Positions 51,267-60,897 of a stretch of DNA of 64,000 bases are shown piece by piece. Source of the DNA: Blautia hansenii DSM 20583. Its GTDB lineage: Bacteria; Bacillota; Clostridia; Lachnospirales; Lachnospiraceae. Below the pieces are notes generated by a model. That model was not told the origin of the DNA. It was given only the letters and a program-made list of their open reading frames with translations, and did no database searches. Position 1 is the first letter of the stretch; each line of letters opens with the position of its first letter. A program made the position numbers and the translations under genes. Location of the stretch: the NCBI RefSeq assembly GCF_002222595.2, contig NZ_CP022413.2:1504001-1568000 (forward strand), in the 5' to 3' direction.

Positions 51267-52964
51267 CTATCTTGCTTTTTCGACATTTTTCCAACTGCCG
51301 GAAGCTTCAAACTCCTCTACTGCTCTTTTCGCCTCTTCAATCAATGTTTTATCATAGCCAATCATTTCTAAAAGGCGAATGGCATTTCTGGTAGTTACTC
51401 TTCCTTTTTTCAGAAGATAGTTAAACACAACGTCTTTTTCTCGTACTTCCTCTTCGAAATGATAATTTTCATAATATTCCTGAAGCATATAGGACAATTC
51501 AATATCATGAGTTGCCGCAAAAGACAATACATTGTTTTTACAGATGTGCGCTAATATTTGGGAAGATGCTCCAATTCGCTCAATGGTATTGGTTCCTCGT
51601 AATACCTCGTCAATAATACACAGCAGATTTTCGCCGGATTTTGCAGCGTCTAAAATTCTCTTTAAGGAACGGATTTCTACGATGTAATAGCTTTCTCCGC
51701 TTCCTAAATCATCTCGTAGCGCCATGGAAGTCATGACCTGAAAATAAGGTGCGCAATAAGAAGATGCCGTACAGGTATAAATAGTTTGGGCAAAAATACT
51801 GTTTATGGCAATATTTTTCAAAAATGTAGATTTTCCCGAAGCATTGGAACCGGTTACCAAAATGCCCCCTTTGGCAGAAATACTGTTTGCCACGGGATTT
51901 TCAATCAACGGATGGTAAAGATTTTCCACATCCATATACGCTCTTTTCTCTTCCCTAAATTCAGGACAAGTATAATAAGGCAAAGTTTCACGAAAAGATG
52001 CAATGGAAATCATGCTGTCTATATAACCTAAAGTATAAATCAGCTCCTCCAGTTCCTTTCGGTTTTCCTTCATGGACTTCATCATATCCTGAAATTTAAT
52101 CAAATCAATATGAGTCAGCATACGAATGTAATCCATAAGCATGCCTTCCAGTCCGCCTCCCGTTGAACTTCTGTCAATAACAAGCGAGGAACGTTTCTGA
52201 AAGCCTGCCAGCCTTTTCTGTGCCGGTATTCCTCTTGCCATGGCAGCTTCCAGCTCCGGTATTTTTAGCTTTTCCAGTTTCTTATAAGCTTCTAAAAGCT
52301 GCAATACATTTCTGAAGCTGGAAAGATAAGCATCCACCTCCTGCTTCTGTGTCATATAAGCGCCGATATTCACAACACAGACCAAAAGAAACAAAAAGAC
52401 TCCGGGATTAGGCGCCAAAATAAAGACAAGAAGCGACAGGAAAAAAGCGCTGCAAAATCCAATCTGTACGTTTTTTCCTTTGATGTTTACTTCTGTTGTT
52501 ACATGAATATTTTCGTAAATACTATTGCTGCCGGATTTTCGCACAGAAGCAAGAATAGTCTGCACCTGCTCTCTTATTTCCTGATTTTTAGCAAAAAACA
52601 GCATCAACCGATTGCGATATTTTAGTTCTTTCTCTTCAAATACCGGTTTTCGCAAAATATCATACAGACAATCTCCTCCTACGGCGGAAAAAGTCTGGTT
52701 CAGCAGCATGAAAATACGGTCCATGTCTAAATCATTCCATGTGATATCGTCAATGAAAAAGCCTTCTTTTTCTCTCTTATGAAAAAACTGCGAAATATGA
52801 TGGAAATCTTCATACGTATATTCCCGGTCAGGTATTTGTCCCCAGGCATTTTTTAATTTCTGCTGCAAAAAAAGCTTTCGTCTTTTGTTTTCTGACAGCA
52901 TAACTGCTGCTGCCGATAAAAGCAGCAGCGCAATTATTCCAATTCCTACAACTGTTTCACTCAT
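51267..52964 (-). CDS. Membrane-associated MutS-domain-V ATPase
   Basis: 565 residues. Two hydrophobic regions: an N-terminal helix (IGIIALLLLSAAAVML) and a pair near 178-215 (FFLSLLVFILAPNPGVFLFL). The C-terminal ATPase has Walker A TGSNASGKSTFLKN (near 375), GESYYIVEIRSLKRIL and Walker B LLCIIDEVLRGTNT. Mismatch-recognition domains are lacking, so a role in mismatch repair is unlikely. The gene lies 9 bp after hemL and shares its transcript, a puzzling link. Function unknown. Confidence 0.85.
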   Translation of the reverse strand: MSETVVGIGIIALLLLSAAAVMLSENKRRKLFLQQKLKNAWGQIPDREYTYEDFHHISQFFHKREKEGFFIDDITWNDLDMDRIFMLLNQTFSAVGGDCLYDILRKPVFEEKELKYRNRLMLFFAKNQEIREQVQTILASVRKSGSNSIYENIHVTTEVNIKGKNVQIGFCSAFFLSLLVFILAPNPGVFLFLLVCVVNIGAYMTQKQEVDAYLSSFRNVLQLLEAYKKLEKLKIPELEAAMARGIPAQKRLAGFQKRSSLVIDRSSTGGGLEGMLMDYIRMLTHIDLIKFQDMMKSMKENRKELEELIYTLGYIDSMISIASFRETLPYYTCPEFREEKRAYMDVENLYHPLIENPVANSISAKGGILVTGSNASGKSTFLKNIAINSIFAQTIYTCTASSYCAPYFQVMTSMALRDDLGSGESYYIVEIRSLKRILDAAKSGENLLCIIDEVLRGTNTIERIGASSQILAHICKNNVLSFAATHDIELSYMLQEYYENYHFEEEVREKDVVFNYLLKKGRVTTRNAIRLLEMIGYDKTLIEEAKRAVEEFEASGSWKNVEKAR

Positions 52965-52973
52965 GAGGTCACC

Positions 52974-54245
52974 TTAAAAATATTTCTCGATACAGTCCAG
53001 TGTTTCCTGAATTTCTGCTTCTGTATGTGCATCGGATAAGAACATAGCCTCAAACTGTGACGGAGCCATGTGAATACCGTGATTTAACATATATTGGAAA
53101 TATTTGGAAAATTCTGTGGTATCTGATGTTTTTGCAGAAATATAATCCGTTACCTTATTTGGGGTAAAGAAAATACAGCCTAGGGAGGACACGGAATTCA
53201 CCTGATAGTCCACGCCTTTTTCTAAAAAGATTTTACGAATTCCCTCATACAGAAGTTCTCCTTTTTGATAAAGACGTTTGTAAATATCCTGATCTTCCCA
53301 GAGAATTTTCAGCTGTGTAAGTCCTGCTGCCATAGCAATGGGATTTCCGCTTAAAGTCCCTGCCTGATACACAGGTCCTGCCGGAGCTACCATTTCCATA
53401 ATCTCTTTTCTTCCGCCGTAAGCGCCTACGGGCATACCGGCTCCGATAATTTTTCCGTAAGTTACCAAATCCGGTGTAATTCCGTAAAATCCTGCTGCTC
53501 CGCTGAAGCTTAAACGAAATCCGGTAATGACTTCGTCAAAAATTAAAAGCGCATGATATTTATCACATAAGTCACGCAGTCCCTGTAAAAATCCGTCTGC
53601 CGGAGGAACCACACCCATATTTGCACCTACCGGTTCTACAATCACAGCGGCAACCTGATTGTCGCTTTCTAAAAACAGCTTTTCTACACTGCTTAAATCG
53701 TTGTAAACAGCAAGCATAGTGTCCTGTGTACATCCTTTTGGAACGCCTGCGCTGTCCGGCACGCCGCTTGTCATAACACCGCTTCCTGCGCTTACCAGCA
53801 TAGCGTCTGTGTGTCCGTGATAACAGCCGGCAAATTTAATGATTTTGTTCTTTCCCGTATACCCTCTGGCAACACGCAGAGCGCTCATTACCGCCTCTGT
53901 ACCGGAGTTTACCATACGTATCATATCGATGTGAGGAATTTTATCACAGATAAATTCTGCCATTTCCACTTCTACTTCCGTAGCGCAGCCAAAGCTTAAT
54001 CCGTTTTCGCTGGCACGGATAACCGCATCTTTAATCTGCTCATTATTATGTCCTAAAATCATAGGTCCCCATGAGTCAATGTAGTCAATATATTCATTGC
54101 CGTCTACATCAAAGATTTTACAGCCCACAGCTCCCTGTATAAAGCGAGGCGCTTCTGTAACAGAGCCATAAGCACGAACAGGACTGTTTACCCCTCCGGG
54201 TATTCTCTTTACTGCTCTTTGAAATAATTCCTCTGATTTTGTCAT
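52974..54245 (-). CDS. hemL: Glutamate-1-semialdehyde 2,1-aminomutase
   Basis: 423 residues. It is a PLP aminotransferase (class III) with the Schiff-base Lys in LVTYGKIIGAGMPVGAYGG (near 266), and N-terminal GVNSPVRAYGSV. It makes 5-aminolevulinate in the C5 pathway. The start overlaps the hemB stop by one base (coupled translation). Confidence 0.96.
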   Translation of the reverse strand: MTKSEELFQRAVKRIPGGVNSPVRAYGSVTEAPRFIQGAVGCKIFDVDGNEYIDYIDSWGPMILGHNNEQIKDAVIRASENGLSFGCATEVEVEMAEFICDKIPHIDMIRMVNSGTEAVMSALRVARGYTGKNKIIKFAGCYHGHTDAMLVSAGSGVMTSGVPDSAGVPKGCTQDTMLAVYNDLSSVEKLFLESDNQVAAVIVEPVGANMGVVPPADGFLQGLRDLCDKYHALLIFDEVITGFRLSFSGAAGFYGITPDLVTYGKIIGAGMPVGAYGGRKEIMEMVAPAGPVYQAGTLSGNPIAMAAGLTQLKILWEDQDIYKRLYQKGELLYEGIRKIFLEKGVDYQVNSVSSLGCIFFTPNKVTDYISAKTSDTTEFSKYFQYMLNHGIHMAPSQFEAMFLSDAHTEAEIQETLDCIEKYF

Positions 54246-55225
54246 TATCCAATTCTCCCTTCTTCGATGTATTTTGCAATTTCCTTTGCAAAATAAGTGA
54301 GGTAAATGTCTGTACCTGCACGGTAGGCGCCGGCTGCCATTTCACAGATAATTTTATCCTCTTCAATATAACCAAGCTTTGCTCCCGCCTTTACCATAGC
54401 GTATTCTCCGCTGACAGAATATGCTGCCACAGGAACATGAAGCTCATTTTTCACTTCACGAATAATATCCAGATAAGAAAGCGCCGGTTTTACCATAATG
54501 ATATCCGCTCCCTCTTCTACGTCTAACAAAGCTTCCTTTAAGCCTTCCCTGCGATTGTGATAATCCATCTGATAGCTCTTTCTGTCACCAAAGGAAGGCG
54601 CAGAGCCCGCAGCATCACGGAAAGGACCATAAAATGCAGAAGCATATTTTACGGCATAAGACATAATCGGCGCTTCCTTATATCCATTTTCATCCAGCAG
54701 ATTACGAATTGCCAGAACCCTGCCATCCATCATATCAGAAGGAGCAACCATATCTGCGCCTGCCTGCACATGGGAAAGGGCTGTTTTTGCCAAAAGCTCT
54801 AAGGTCTTGTCGTTTTCTACTTCATGACCGCACAGAACACCGCAGTGTCCGTGAGAAGTATATTCGCACATACATACATCTGTAATCAGATACAAATCAT
54901 CGCCAAAAGCTTCTTTTGCCTTTGCAACAGCTCTTTGTACAATACCGTCTTTTGCGTAAGCCTGACTTCCCACCTCATCTTTTTTATCCGGAATACCGAA
55001 AAACATTACCTTGCTGACTCCGGCGTCTAAGGTTTCTTCCAGTCCTTTTAACAAGGTATCAATGCTGTAACGATATTGCCCCGGCATGGTTGGAATTTCC
55101 TCTTTTATTCCTGTTCCTTCTTTTACAAACACCGGATAAATCAGAGAACTTTTATCCACTCTGGTTTCACGCACCATTTTTCTCAGGATTTCATTTCCTC
55201 TTAACCTTCTCGGTCTGATATTCAT
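54245..55225 (-). CDS. hemB: Porphobilinogen synthase (5-aminolevulinate dehydratase)
   Basis: 326 residues. Metal-binding cysteines are in DVCMCEYTSHGHCGVLCG; the Schiff-base lysines are in MSYAVKYASAFYGPFRDA and IIMVKPALSYLD. It condenses two 5-aminolevulinate molecules. It is 4 bp downstream of cobA-hemD. Confidence 0.96.
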   Translation of the reverse strand: MNIRPRRLRGNEILRKMVRETRVDKSSLIYPVFVKEGTGIKEEIPTMPGQYRYSIDTLLKGLEETLDAGVSKVMFFGIPDKKDEVGSQAYAKDGIVQRAVAKAKEAFGDDLYLITDVCMCEYTSHGHCGVLCGHEVENDKTLELLAKTALSHVQAGADMVAPSDMMDGRVLAIRNLLDENGYKEAPIMSYAVKYASAFYGPFRDAAGSAPSFGDRKSYQMDYHNRREGLKEALLDVEEGADIIMVKPALSYLDIIREVKNELHVPVAAYSVSGEYAMVKAGAKLGYIEEDKIICEMAAGAYRAGTDIYLTYFAKEIAKYIEEGRIG

Positions 55226-55229
55226 AATT

Positions 55230-56753
55230 CTACAACTCCTTTTTCTCTGAATTCTTTTTTAATTCTATTACTAATTCTAGAAGGCTGTCAATAGACGCTT
55301 CTTTTGACATGTAAGTTTCCATGGAATATTTATCTGCTGCTGCTTTTGTCTGTTTTCCGATACAGGCGGCTTTTACCCTGCTGTAATCCAACTCCGGCAC
55401 TGCTTCCACAAAGCCTTTGACCGTAGATGCGCTGGTAAAAACAGCACAGTCGATGCTTCCTGCCTCAAATTCCTTCTTTTCATCAATAATTTCAGATTTT
55501 TCATAAAGAGTTTCGTAAATGCCGATATCGTCAATGACAATACCTGCTTTTTTCTTTAATTCTTCTATGATTTCCTGACTGCCGATTTCTGCTCTGGGGA
55601 GTAATATTTTTTCTGTTCCGCTGCATTTTTCACACAGCATTTTCCCAAGAGACGCACCGTCAAACAGTTCCGGCATGACATCTGCAAAAAATCCTTTTTC
55701 CTGCAATGCCTTCTGTGTTCCGGTTCCTACCACTGCAAATTTTGCATTTCCCAGTTTTCTTGCGTCCACCTTTGCTTTTTTCATTTCTTCAAAGAAAACC
55801 TTTACTCCCTTAGGGCTGGTAAAAGCAATCCAGTCATAAGTCTGCAAATGAGAAAAAGCATTCAAAAGAGCTGTATTTTCCTGTTTTGCTGCTGTCTTAA
55901 TGGCAGGTAATTCCAGCACCTCTGCTCCCAGTTTTCTGAGCTTTGCCGCCATGGAGGATGCCGCTTCCTTTGGTCTTGTAACCAGCACTTTATAACCGAA
56001 AAGCGGAAGCTTCTCATACCAGGCAAATTCGTCTGCCAAAGCGCAGACCTTACCAACTACAATAATGGCAGGTGTTTCAATTCCCTGTCGCTGTACTTCT
56101 TCCGGCAAAGTAGAAACCGTTGCTACAATTCTTTTCTGTGCCGCAGTTGTGCCCTTCTGCAAAATTGCAGCCGGCATATCCTTTTCCATACCTGCGTCTA
56201 AAAGCGCTTGACAAATATCAGTTAAGGCGCTGACACCCATTAAAAAGACTAAAGTTCCTTTTGTACGAACAAGGGCTTCAAAATCAATGTCGTAAGCTGC
56301 GCCCTTTTTCTTATGTCCCGTAATAATGTGAAGAGAGGAGGTGAAATCACGATGAGTAACCGGAATGCCGTTATATGCCGGAACTGCAATGGGGGAAGTC
56401 ACTCCTGGTACAATTTCATAGGGAATACCTTCCTGAATTAACAGCTCCAGCTCTTCCCCGCCTCTGCCAAAAAGGAAGGGGTCTCCACCTTTTAAGCGGA
56501 CTACACGATATCCCTTTTTTGCTTCCTTTAATAAAACCTCATTAATCTGCTCCTGAGGCATGGTATGGTGCGATGCCCTTTTTCCTACGTTAATGCAGCG
56601 GGCAGTTTTTGGGATTTGTGATAAGACACCCTGTCCTACCAGACTGTCATATACCACTACCTCTGCCTGCTGTAAAATTTCCATTCCTTTTAAAGTAAAC
56701 AGTCCAATATCTCCCGGACCGGCTCCTACCAGCCATACTTTCCCTTTACACAT
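55230..56753 (-). CDS. cobA-hemD: Fused uroporphyrinogen-III C-methyltransferase / uroporphyrinogen-III synthase
   Basis: 507 residues from ATG 56753 (MCKGKVWLVGAGPGDIGLFT), chosen because AAAGGAG lies 8 bases upstream; an upstream in-frame start is inside hemC. The SAM-dependent methyltransferase (about 1-245: GDPFLFGRGGEE, NGIPVTHRDFTSS) is joined to HemD (about 250-507: VLVTRPKEAASSMAAKL, WIAFTSPKGVKVFFEEM). It converts hydroxymethylbilane to uroporphyrinogen III and then to precorrin-2. This fusion is common in Clostridia. It overlaps hemC by 8 bp. Confidence 0.94.
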   Translation of the reverse strand: MCKGKVWLVGAGPGDIGLFTLKGMEILQQAEVVVYDSLVGQGVLSQIPKTARCINVGKRASHHTMPQEQINEVLLKEAKKGYRVVRLKGGDPFLFGRGGEELELLIQEGIPYEIVPGVTSPIAVPAYNGIPVTHRDFTSSLHIITGHKKKGAAYDIDFEALVRTKGTLVFLMGVSALTDICQALLDAGMEKDMPAAILQKGTTAAQKRIVATVSTLPEEVQRQGIETPAIIVVGKVCALADEFAWYEKLPLFGYKVLVTRPKEAASSMAAKLRKLGAEVLELPAIKTAAKQENTALLNAFSHLQTYDWIAFTSPKGVKVFFEEMKKAKVDARKLGNAKFAVVGTGTQKALQEKGFFADVMPELFDGASLGKMLCEKCSGTEKILLPRAEIGSQEIIEELKKKAGIVIDDIGIYETLYEKSEIIDEKKEFEAGSIDCAVFTSASTVKGFVEAVPELDYSRVKAACIGKQTKAAADKYSMETYMSKEASIDSLLELVIELKKNSEKKEL

Positions 56754-57636
56754 ACGCTTTGCTCCTTTCCTGCAGCTCCTTTGCAAGAGAAATTCCAAGC
56801 TCCTCTGCTGCTTCTGCACTGCCCTTTTTCAGCCCTTTTTCATAATTTCCTGTATTCTCATCGTAGTATAAGCCACGTAAAATAATCTGTCCGTCCTCGA
56901 CCCGGGCATGGGCGGCTACCGGAGAAGAACAGCCTCCGTTTAAATAACGGACAAAGGCTCTCTCTGCCAATGCGGCATAAGTGGCGTTTTCGTCTCCATA
57001 GCCCTTTAAATAGCTGTAATCTACATCCTTTCTTCCCTGAATTGCCAAAATTCCCTGTCCGGCTGCGGGTATCATCTCCTCCGGTTCAAAATAACGGGCA
57101 ATTCTGTCCTCCAAGCCTAATCTCTTTAAACCGGCGGCTGCCAGCAGCAGACCGCTGTATTCTCCGTCATCTAATTTTTTTAAACGTGTCTGAACGTTTC
57201 CTCTAACACTTTTACATTCCATATCAGGAAAGATTTCTTTTAGCTGTAAAATTCTTCTTAAACTGGAGCACCCAATAGGCTTCGAAGTATCTAACTGGGT
57301 AACACCTTTTGGAAGTACCAGAACGTCTCTTGGATCTTCTCTTTTGGAAAATGCAATAAGAGGCAGTTCTTCGGGAACCTCCATAGGCATATCCTTTAAG
57401 CTGTGTACAGATAATTCTGTTTTTCTTTCCATAAGAGCTTTATCCAGCTCTTTTACAAACAGTCCCTTTCCTCCGATTTTATCTAAGGTTCTATCTAAGA
57501 TTTTATCTCCGGTGGTTTTCATGGTCAAAATTTCCACCTGTATATCCGCATTATTTTCTCGGATATAATCCCGTACCATTTCGCTTTGCACCACTGCAAG
57601 CTTACTTTCTCTGCTTCCGATTACTACTTTTCTCAT
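56746..57636 (-). CDS. hemC: Hydroxymethylbilane synthase (porphobilinogen deaminase)
   Basis: 296 residues. Signatures are IGSRESKLAVVQSEMV, DRTLDKIGGKGLFVKELD, SSLRRILQLKEIFP and the cofactor-bearing Cys in LNGGCSSPVAAHA (near 236). It assembles four porphobilinogens into hydroxymethylbilane. It lies 2 bp downstream of the siroheme-synthase N-domain gene. Confidence 0.96.
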   Translation of the reverse strand: MRKVVIGSRESKLAVVQSEMVRDYIRENNADIQVEILTMKTTGDKILDRTLDKIGGKGLFVKELDKALMERKTELSVHSLKDMPMEVPEELPLIAFSKREDPRDVLVLPKGVTQLDTSKPIGCSSLRRILQLKEIFPDMECKSVRGNVQTRLKKLDDGEYSGLLLAAAGLKRLGLEDRIARYFEPEEMIPAAGQGILAIQGRKDVDYSYLKGYGDENATYAALAERAFVRYLNGGCSSPVAAHARVEDGQIILRGLYYDENTGNYEKGLKKGSAEAAEELGISLAKELQERSKAYV

Positions 57637-57638
57637 AT

Positions 57639-58112
57639 TTACTCCCCTTTATGACTGAGCATTTCCTGTATCATTTCTCTTACACGGCGGACCTTTTTGT
57701 GGTCTTTTCCGCATCCATTAAAGCCGATAACCACATTCTCATATTCCAGAATTCCCGGAAAATGAAAATCGCATTTTTCTTGATTGCTGGCTACATTTAC
57801 CAGTATATTATTCTCTTTGCAAATCTTGTATATTTCTTCGTTTAACGCATGATTATCTGTCACTGCAAGTACAAGGTCTGCATTTTCAATATCTTCTGCT
57901 TCAAACTTTTTCTGCTTATAAATAATTTTCCCCTTCTGGCAGAGAGTCTTGACGCTCTCTGTACAGGCAGGTGCGATTACCGTGATTTCCCCCACAAAAG
58001 TCAGCAGTGTTTGAATTCTTCTGACAGCAATCTTTCCGCCTCCGATTACCACGGCTCTTTTCTGTGTGAAATCTACAAACAAAGGAAAAAACTTCTTCTC
58101 TTTATGCTCCAT
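57639..58112 (-). CDS. Precorrin-2 dehydrogenase domain protein (siroheme synthase N-terminal, CysG/Met8-like)
   Basis: 157 residues. Rossmann fold AVVIGGGKIAVRRIQTLLTF at the start and KCDFHFPGILEYENVVIGFN later, as in CysG(N)/Met8/YlnF. It oxidises precorrin-2 to sirohydrochlorin with NAD+. The short C-terminus (CGKDHKKVRRVREMIQE) lacks the full dimerisation/chelatase part of Met8, so chelation is probably left to CbiK. The start overlaps hemA by 11 bp. Confidence 0.88.
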   Translation of the reverse strand: MEHKEKKFFPLFVDFTQKRAVVIGGGKIAVRRIQTLLTFVGEITVIAPACTESVKTLCQKGKIIYKQKKFEAEDIENADLVLAVTDNHALNEEIYKICKENNILVNVASNQEKCDFHFPGILEYENVVIGFNGCGKDHKKVRRVREMIQEMLSHKGE

Positions 58113-59334
58113 AAAGCTTTTCCAGCCCTTCTACACAATTTATGAATTCTTCTTTTTCCAAGGTATCACGAAGCCCAAACATCATTTTACTGACAACCTT
58201 TCCGGCTGCAACATCAATGGCATTTAAAAGGTTTTCCCTGTCCTCGTCTTCCATAGGTGTTTTTCGCAGAATTTTTAAAATACGCAGGTTTAAATCCTGC
58301 ACAGCCTCTGCCTGAATATCCTGAATACGAGGGATTAAACTTCTTCCGTCATACCAGCAGTAAAAATCTTCCATCTGCTCTCTTAATATTGCTGCTGCCT
58401 TCTGCATACTTTCCTGAAGCTCCAAAGAATTGGTATCAATTTTAAAACTGTCAATATCATAAAGAGTTATGCCCTCTATTTCGTTTACAGACGGCTCAAT
58501 GTCTCTTGGAACTGCCAAATCAATTAAAATCTGCTGTTTTTTCCCTGTTGCTGCCTGCTGTATCAGCTCCTTGGTAAGGGTAAAGTTCGGACTTGCCGTT
58601 GCACTGACAATCAAATCACAGGAAGGGAAGAATTCCATGCGTTCTCCATAGTTAATTCTGTCGCATCCTTTGGGAATGCTTACAATTCCGCTGCGATACT
58701 GACGGACGGTAACCGTTACATGAGCGCCTGCCTCTGCCAAAGCCAGTGCAGCCACCTTTCCCATTTCTCCGTTTCCGATTACCATACAATTACTGCCGTC
58801 TAAGGAATATCCGGTTTCTCTCAGCTTTTGAATAGCCTGATGAATGACAGAGCTGTTGCCTCTGGAAAATACGACCTCTGTTTTTACTCTTTTTGCGGCA
58901 GTTACCGCCATACGAAACAGAACCTCTAAAACGTTGTCTGTACAGTAGACATCTCTTGCCATGGACAGGGCATCCTTTACCTGCGTAATAATCTGGTCTT
59001 CTGCCAAAATCTGAGATTTTAAGCCGCTTGTCAGATAAAAAAGATGCTCAATGGCTTCTTCTTCCCTTCGCTCCACAAAATATCTGCGAAATTCTTCCGG
59101 ATTTTTTCCTTTTTCTTCACACAGAAAATCAAAAAGAGAACCTTCCCATTCCTCCTGTGTACTTGCCCAAATCTCCATTCTGTTGCAGGTAGACAAAATA
59201 ATACAGCCTAAAATCCCCGGAGCTTCTTTTAATTTCTCCATTGCTGCCGCTGCATTTTTCTTTGTAAAGGAAAACTGCGCACGTATGTCTACGGACGCTT
59301 TGTTATAATCAATTCCCACCATGGAAATACTCAT
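58102..59334 (-). CDS. hemA: Glutamyl-tRNA reductase
   Basis: 410 residues from ATG 59334 (MSISMVGIDYNKASVDIRAQ); an in-frame ATG at 59346 sits one base from GGAG and so is less favoured. The catalytic Cys is in ILSTCNRMEIW (near 50); the NADPH fold is MVIGNGEMGKVAALALAEAG. It reduces Glu-tRNA to glutamate semialdehyde, first step of the C5 pathway, and is the first gene of the operon. Confidence 0.95.
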   Translation of the reverse strand: MSISMVGIDYNKASVDIRAQFSFTKKNAAAAMEKLKEAPGILGCIILSTCNRMEIWASTQEEWEGSLFDFLCEEKGKNPEEFRRYFVERREEEAIEHLFYLTSGLKSQILAEDQIITQVKDALSMARDVYCTDNVLEVLFRMAVTAAKRVKTEVVFSRGNSSVIHQAIQKLRETGYSLDGSNCMVIGNGEMGKVAALALAEAGAHVTVTVRQYRSGIVSIPKGCDRINYGERMEFFPSCDLIVSATASPNFTLTKELIQQAATGKKQQILIDLAVPRDIEPSVNEIEGITLYDIDSFKIDTNSLELQESMQKAAAILREQMEDFYCWYDGRSLIPRIQDIQAEAVQDLNLRILKILRKTPMEDEDRENLLNAIDVAAGKVVSKMMFGLRDTLEKEEFINCVEGLEKLYGA

Positions 59335-59379
59335 TTTTTCTTCCATCTCCTAAATCTTTTGTTTTTGCACTGTTTTTTC

Positions 59380-59408
59380 ATCTTAGCACAGAATTCTTTT
59401 CGGTGCAA
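59380..59408 (-). promoter_or_regulatory. Promoter of the hemA operon
   Basis: Minus strand TTGCAC (59408-59403) and TAAGAT (59385-59380) with 17 bp between. It lies almost back to back with the cobalt operon promoter at 59413-59440. Confidence 0.6.
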
Positions 59409-59412
59409 CTTA

Positions 59413-59440
59413 TTGACAAAATCAGATAGTATGTTACAAT
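59413..59440 (+). promoter_or_regulatory. Promoter of the cobalt-uptake operon
   Basis: TTGACA (59413-59418) and TACAAT (59435-59440), 16-bp spacer, immediately before the riboswitch. Confidence 0.75.
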
Positions 59441-59452
59441 GAATGCAGAATT

Positions 59453-59620
59453 GAGTGTTCAAGGTGCCTGCTTGCAGGAGAATAGGAAAGTCAAGTGAAA
59501 AGCTTGCACGGTCACGCCGCTGTAAAGGAGAAGTTTTATTTCACTATGTCACTGGAGCTTACTGGGAAGACGAAATAAAATGCTGATGCCTGAGTCAGAA
59601 GACCTGCCTTGTACATGCGA
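59453..59620 (+). promoter_or_regulatory. Cobalamin riboswitch
   Basis: The leader contains the B12-box GAGTCAGAAGACCTGCCT (59592-59609) near its 3' end and the upstream AGGTGCC...AGGAGAATAGG and GTCACGCCGCTGT elements of the cobalamin aptamer. It ends about 200 bp before cbiM, with a terminator in between, so adenosylcobalamin binding is expected to shut off cobalt uptake. Confidence 0.92.
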
Positions 59621-59707
59621 TTTACACAGGTTACGAACGATGGCCGTGTGTAAGAACAGGTTGGCTCATAGCATGTCAATTTTGCTGGAACCTCTTGTTC
59701 TTCTGAT

Positions 59708-59739
59708 AGCCTGTCGGTGTGTACCGAAGGGCTTTTTTT
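59708..59739 (+). terminator. Riboswitch-controlled attenuator
   Basis: AGCC-TGT-CGGT pairs with ACCG-AAG-GGCT around GTGT, then TTTTTTT. It lies between the aptamer and cbiM. Upstream TTCTTCTGATAGCC could form an alternative structure. Confidence 0.75.
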
Positions 59740-59820
59740 GTTGTATAGAAAATTGTATTCTATACAATAAAACGCTCCGCAGAGAGCACATTATTTTTTA
59801 AATCAGAAGGGAGAAGAAAA

Positions 59821-60567
59821 ATGAGTAAACAACGCAAACGAATTTTTGTACTGACTGGTATTCTTGCACTTACTTTTGGAATGATGACAAATGTCAGTGC
59901 AATGCACATTATGGAGGGCTATCTGCCCGGCGGCTTTTGTATCGCATGGGGTGCTTTATGTATTCCGTTTTTAGTTGCCGGATTTTTGTCTATTAAAAAG
60001 ACTTTAGCCGAACATAAAAATTTAATTACACTCCTTGCTATGTCAGGAGCTTTTGTATTCGTAATTTCATCACTGAAAATTCCGTCTGTAACAGGAAGCT
60101 GTTCTCACATGACAGGAACCGGACTGGGCGCTATTTTATTCGGACCTTCCGCCGTTTCTATTTTAGGGCTGATTGTTCTGTTGTTTCAGGCTATTTTACT
60201 GGCCCACGGCGGACTGACTACCATCGGAGCAAATACTTTTTCCATGGCAATCGCCGGTCCGTTTGTATCCTACGGAATTTTTGTGTTATGTAAAAAAGCA
60301 AAAGTAAATAAAATAGTTTCTGTATTTCTTGCAGCGACCTTAGGTGACTTATTTACTTACTGCGTTACAGCTGCACAGATGGCGCTTGCTCACAATGCAG
60401 ATACCACGTTTATGGCTGCTATGGGTAAATTCCTTACTGTATTCGCTCCTACACAGGTACCTTTGGCTATCATTGAAGGTATTATCACTGTTTTGATTAT
60501 TCAGGGATTAGAAACTTACGCAAAACCTGAGCTTCGTGCTATCGGTTACTTAAAGGAGGGAAAATAA
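59821..60567 (+). CDS. cbiM: Cobalt ECF transporter substrate-specific component CbiM
   Basis: 248 residues. Hydrophobic start with a cleavable signal-like segment ending SAMHIMEGYLP, then about six helices. The N-terminal MHIMEGYLPGG of the mature protein forms the Co2+ site. CSHMTGTGLGAILFGPSAV is the family signature. First gene of the riboswitch-controlled operon; GAAGGGAG upstream. Confidence 0.95.
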   Translation: MSKQRKRIFVLTGILALTFGMMTNVSAMHIMEGYLPGGFCIAWGALCIPFLVAGFLSIKKTLAEHKNLITLLAMSGAFVFVISSLKIPSVTGSCSHMTGTGLGAILFGPSAVSILGLIVLLFQAILLAHGGLTTIGANTFSMAIAGPFVSYGIFVLCKKAKVNKIVSVFLAATLGDLFTYCVTAAQMALAHNADTTFMAAMGKFLTVFAPTQVPLAIIEGIITVLIIQGLETYAKPELRAIGYLKEGK

Positions 60568-60568
60568 T

Positions 60569-60871
60569 ATGAAAAAGAAAGTATTTCTTGCCATTCTTTT
60601 GATTTTCTTAATTGCTTTTGTTCCGTTATTCGCATTAAAGGATGCAGAATTTGGCGGTTCTGATGATGCCGGAAGTCAGGTTGTAGAAGAGGTTGACTCT
60701 TCTTATGAGCCATGGGCAACTCCTATTTTTGAAAAGCTCATTGGCGGAGAGCTTCCGGGAGAAGTGGAAAGTCTTCTCTTCTGTCTTCAGACAGGAATTG
60801 GCGTAGGCGTCATTGCTTTCATCATGGGACGTTTTGTAGAACGCAAGAAATGGATGAAAGACGATAATTAA
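60569..60871 (+). CDS. cbiN: Cobalt transporter component CbiN
   Basis: 100 residues, two transmembrane helices with the extracytoplasmic loop FGGSDDAGSQVVEEVDSSYEPWATPIFE typical of CbiN. It assists cobalt loading of CbiM. It starts one base after the cbiM stop. Confidence 0.93.
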   Translation: MKKKVFLAILLIFLIAFVPLFALKDAEFGGSDDAGSQVVEEVDSSYEPWATPIFEKLIGGELPGEVESLLFCLQTGIGVGVIAFIMGRFVERKKWMKDDN

Positions 60872-60897
60872 AATTTCTCTTTGAAAGGAGTTTTCTT

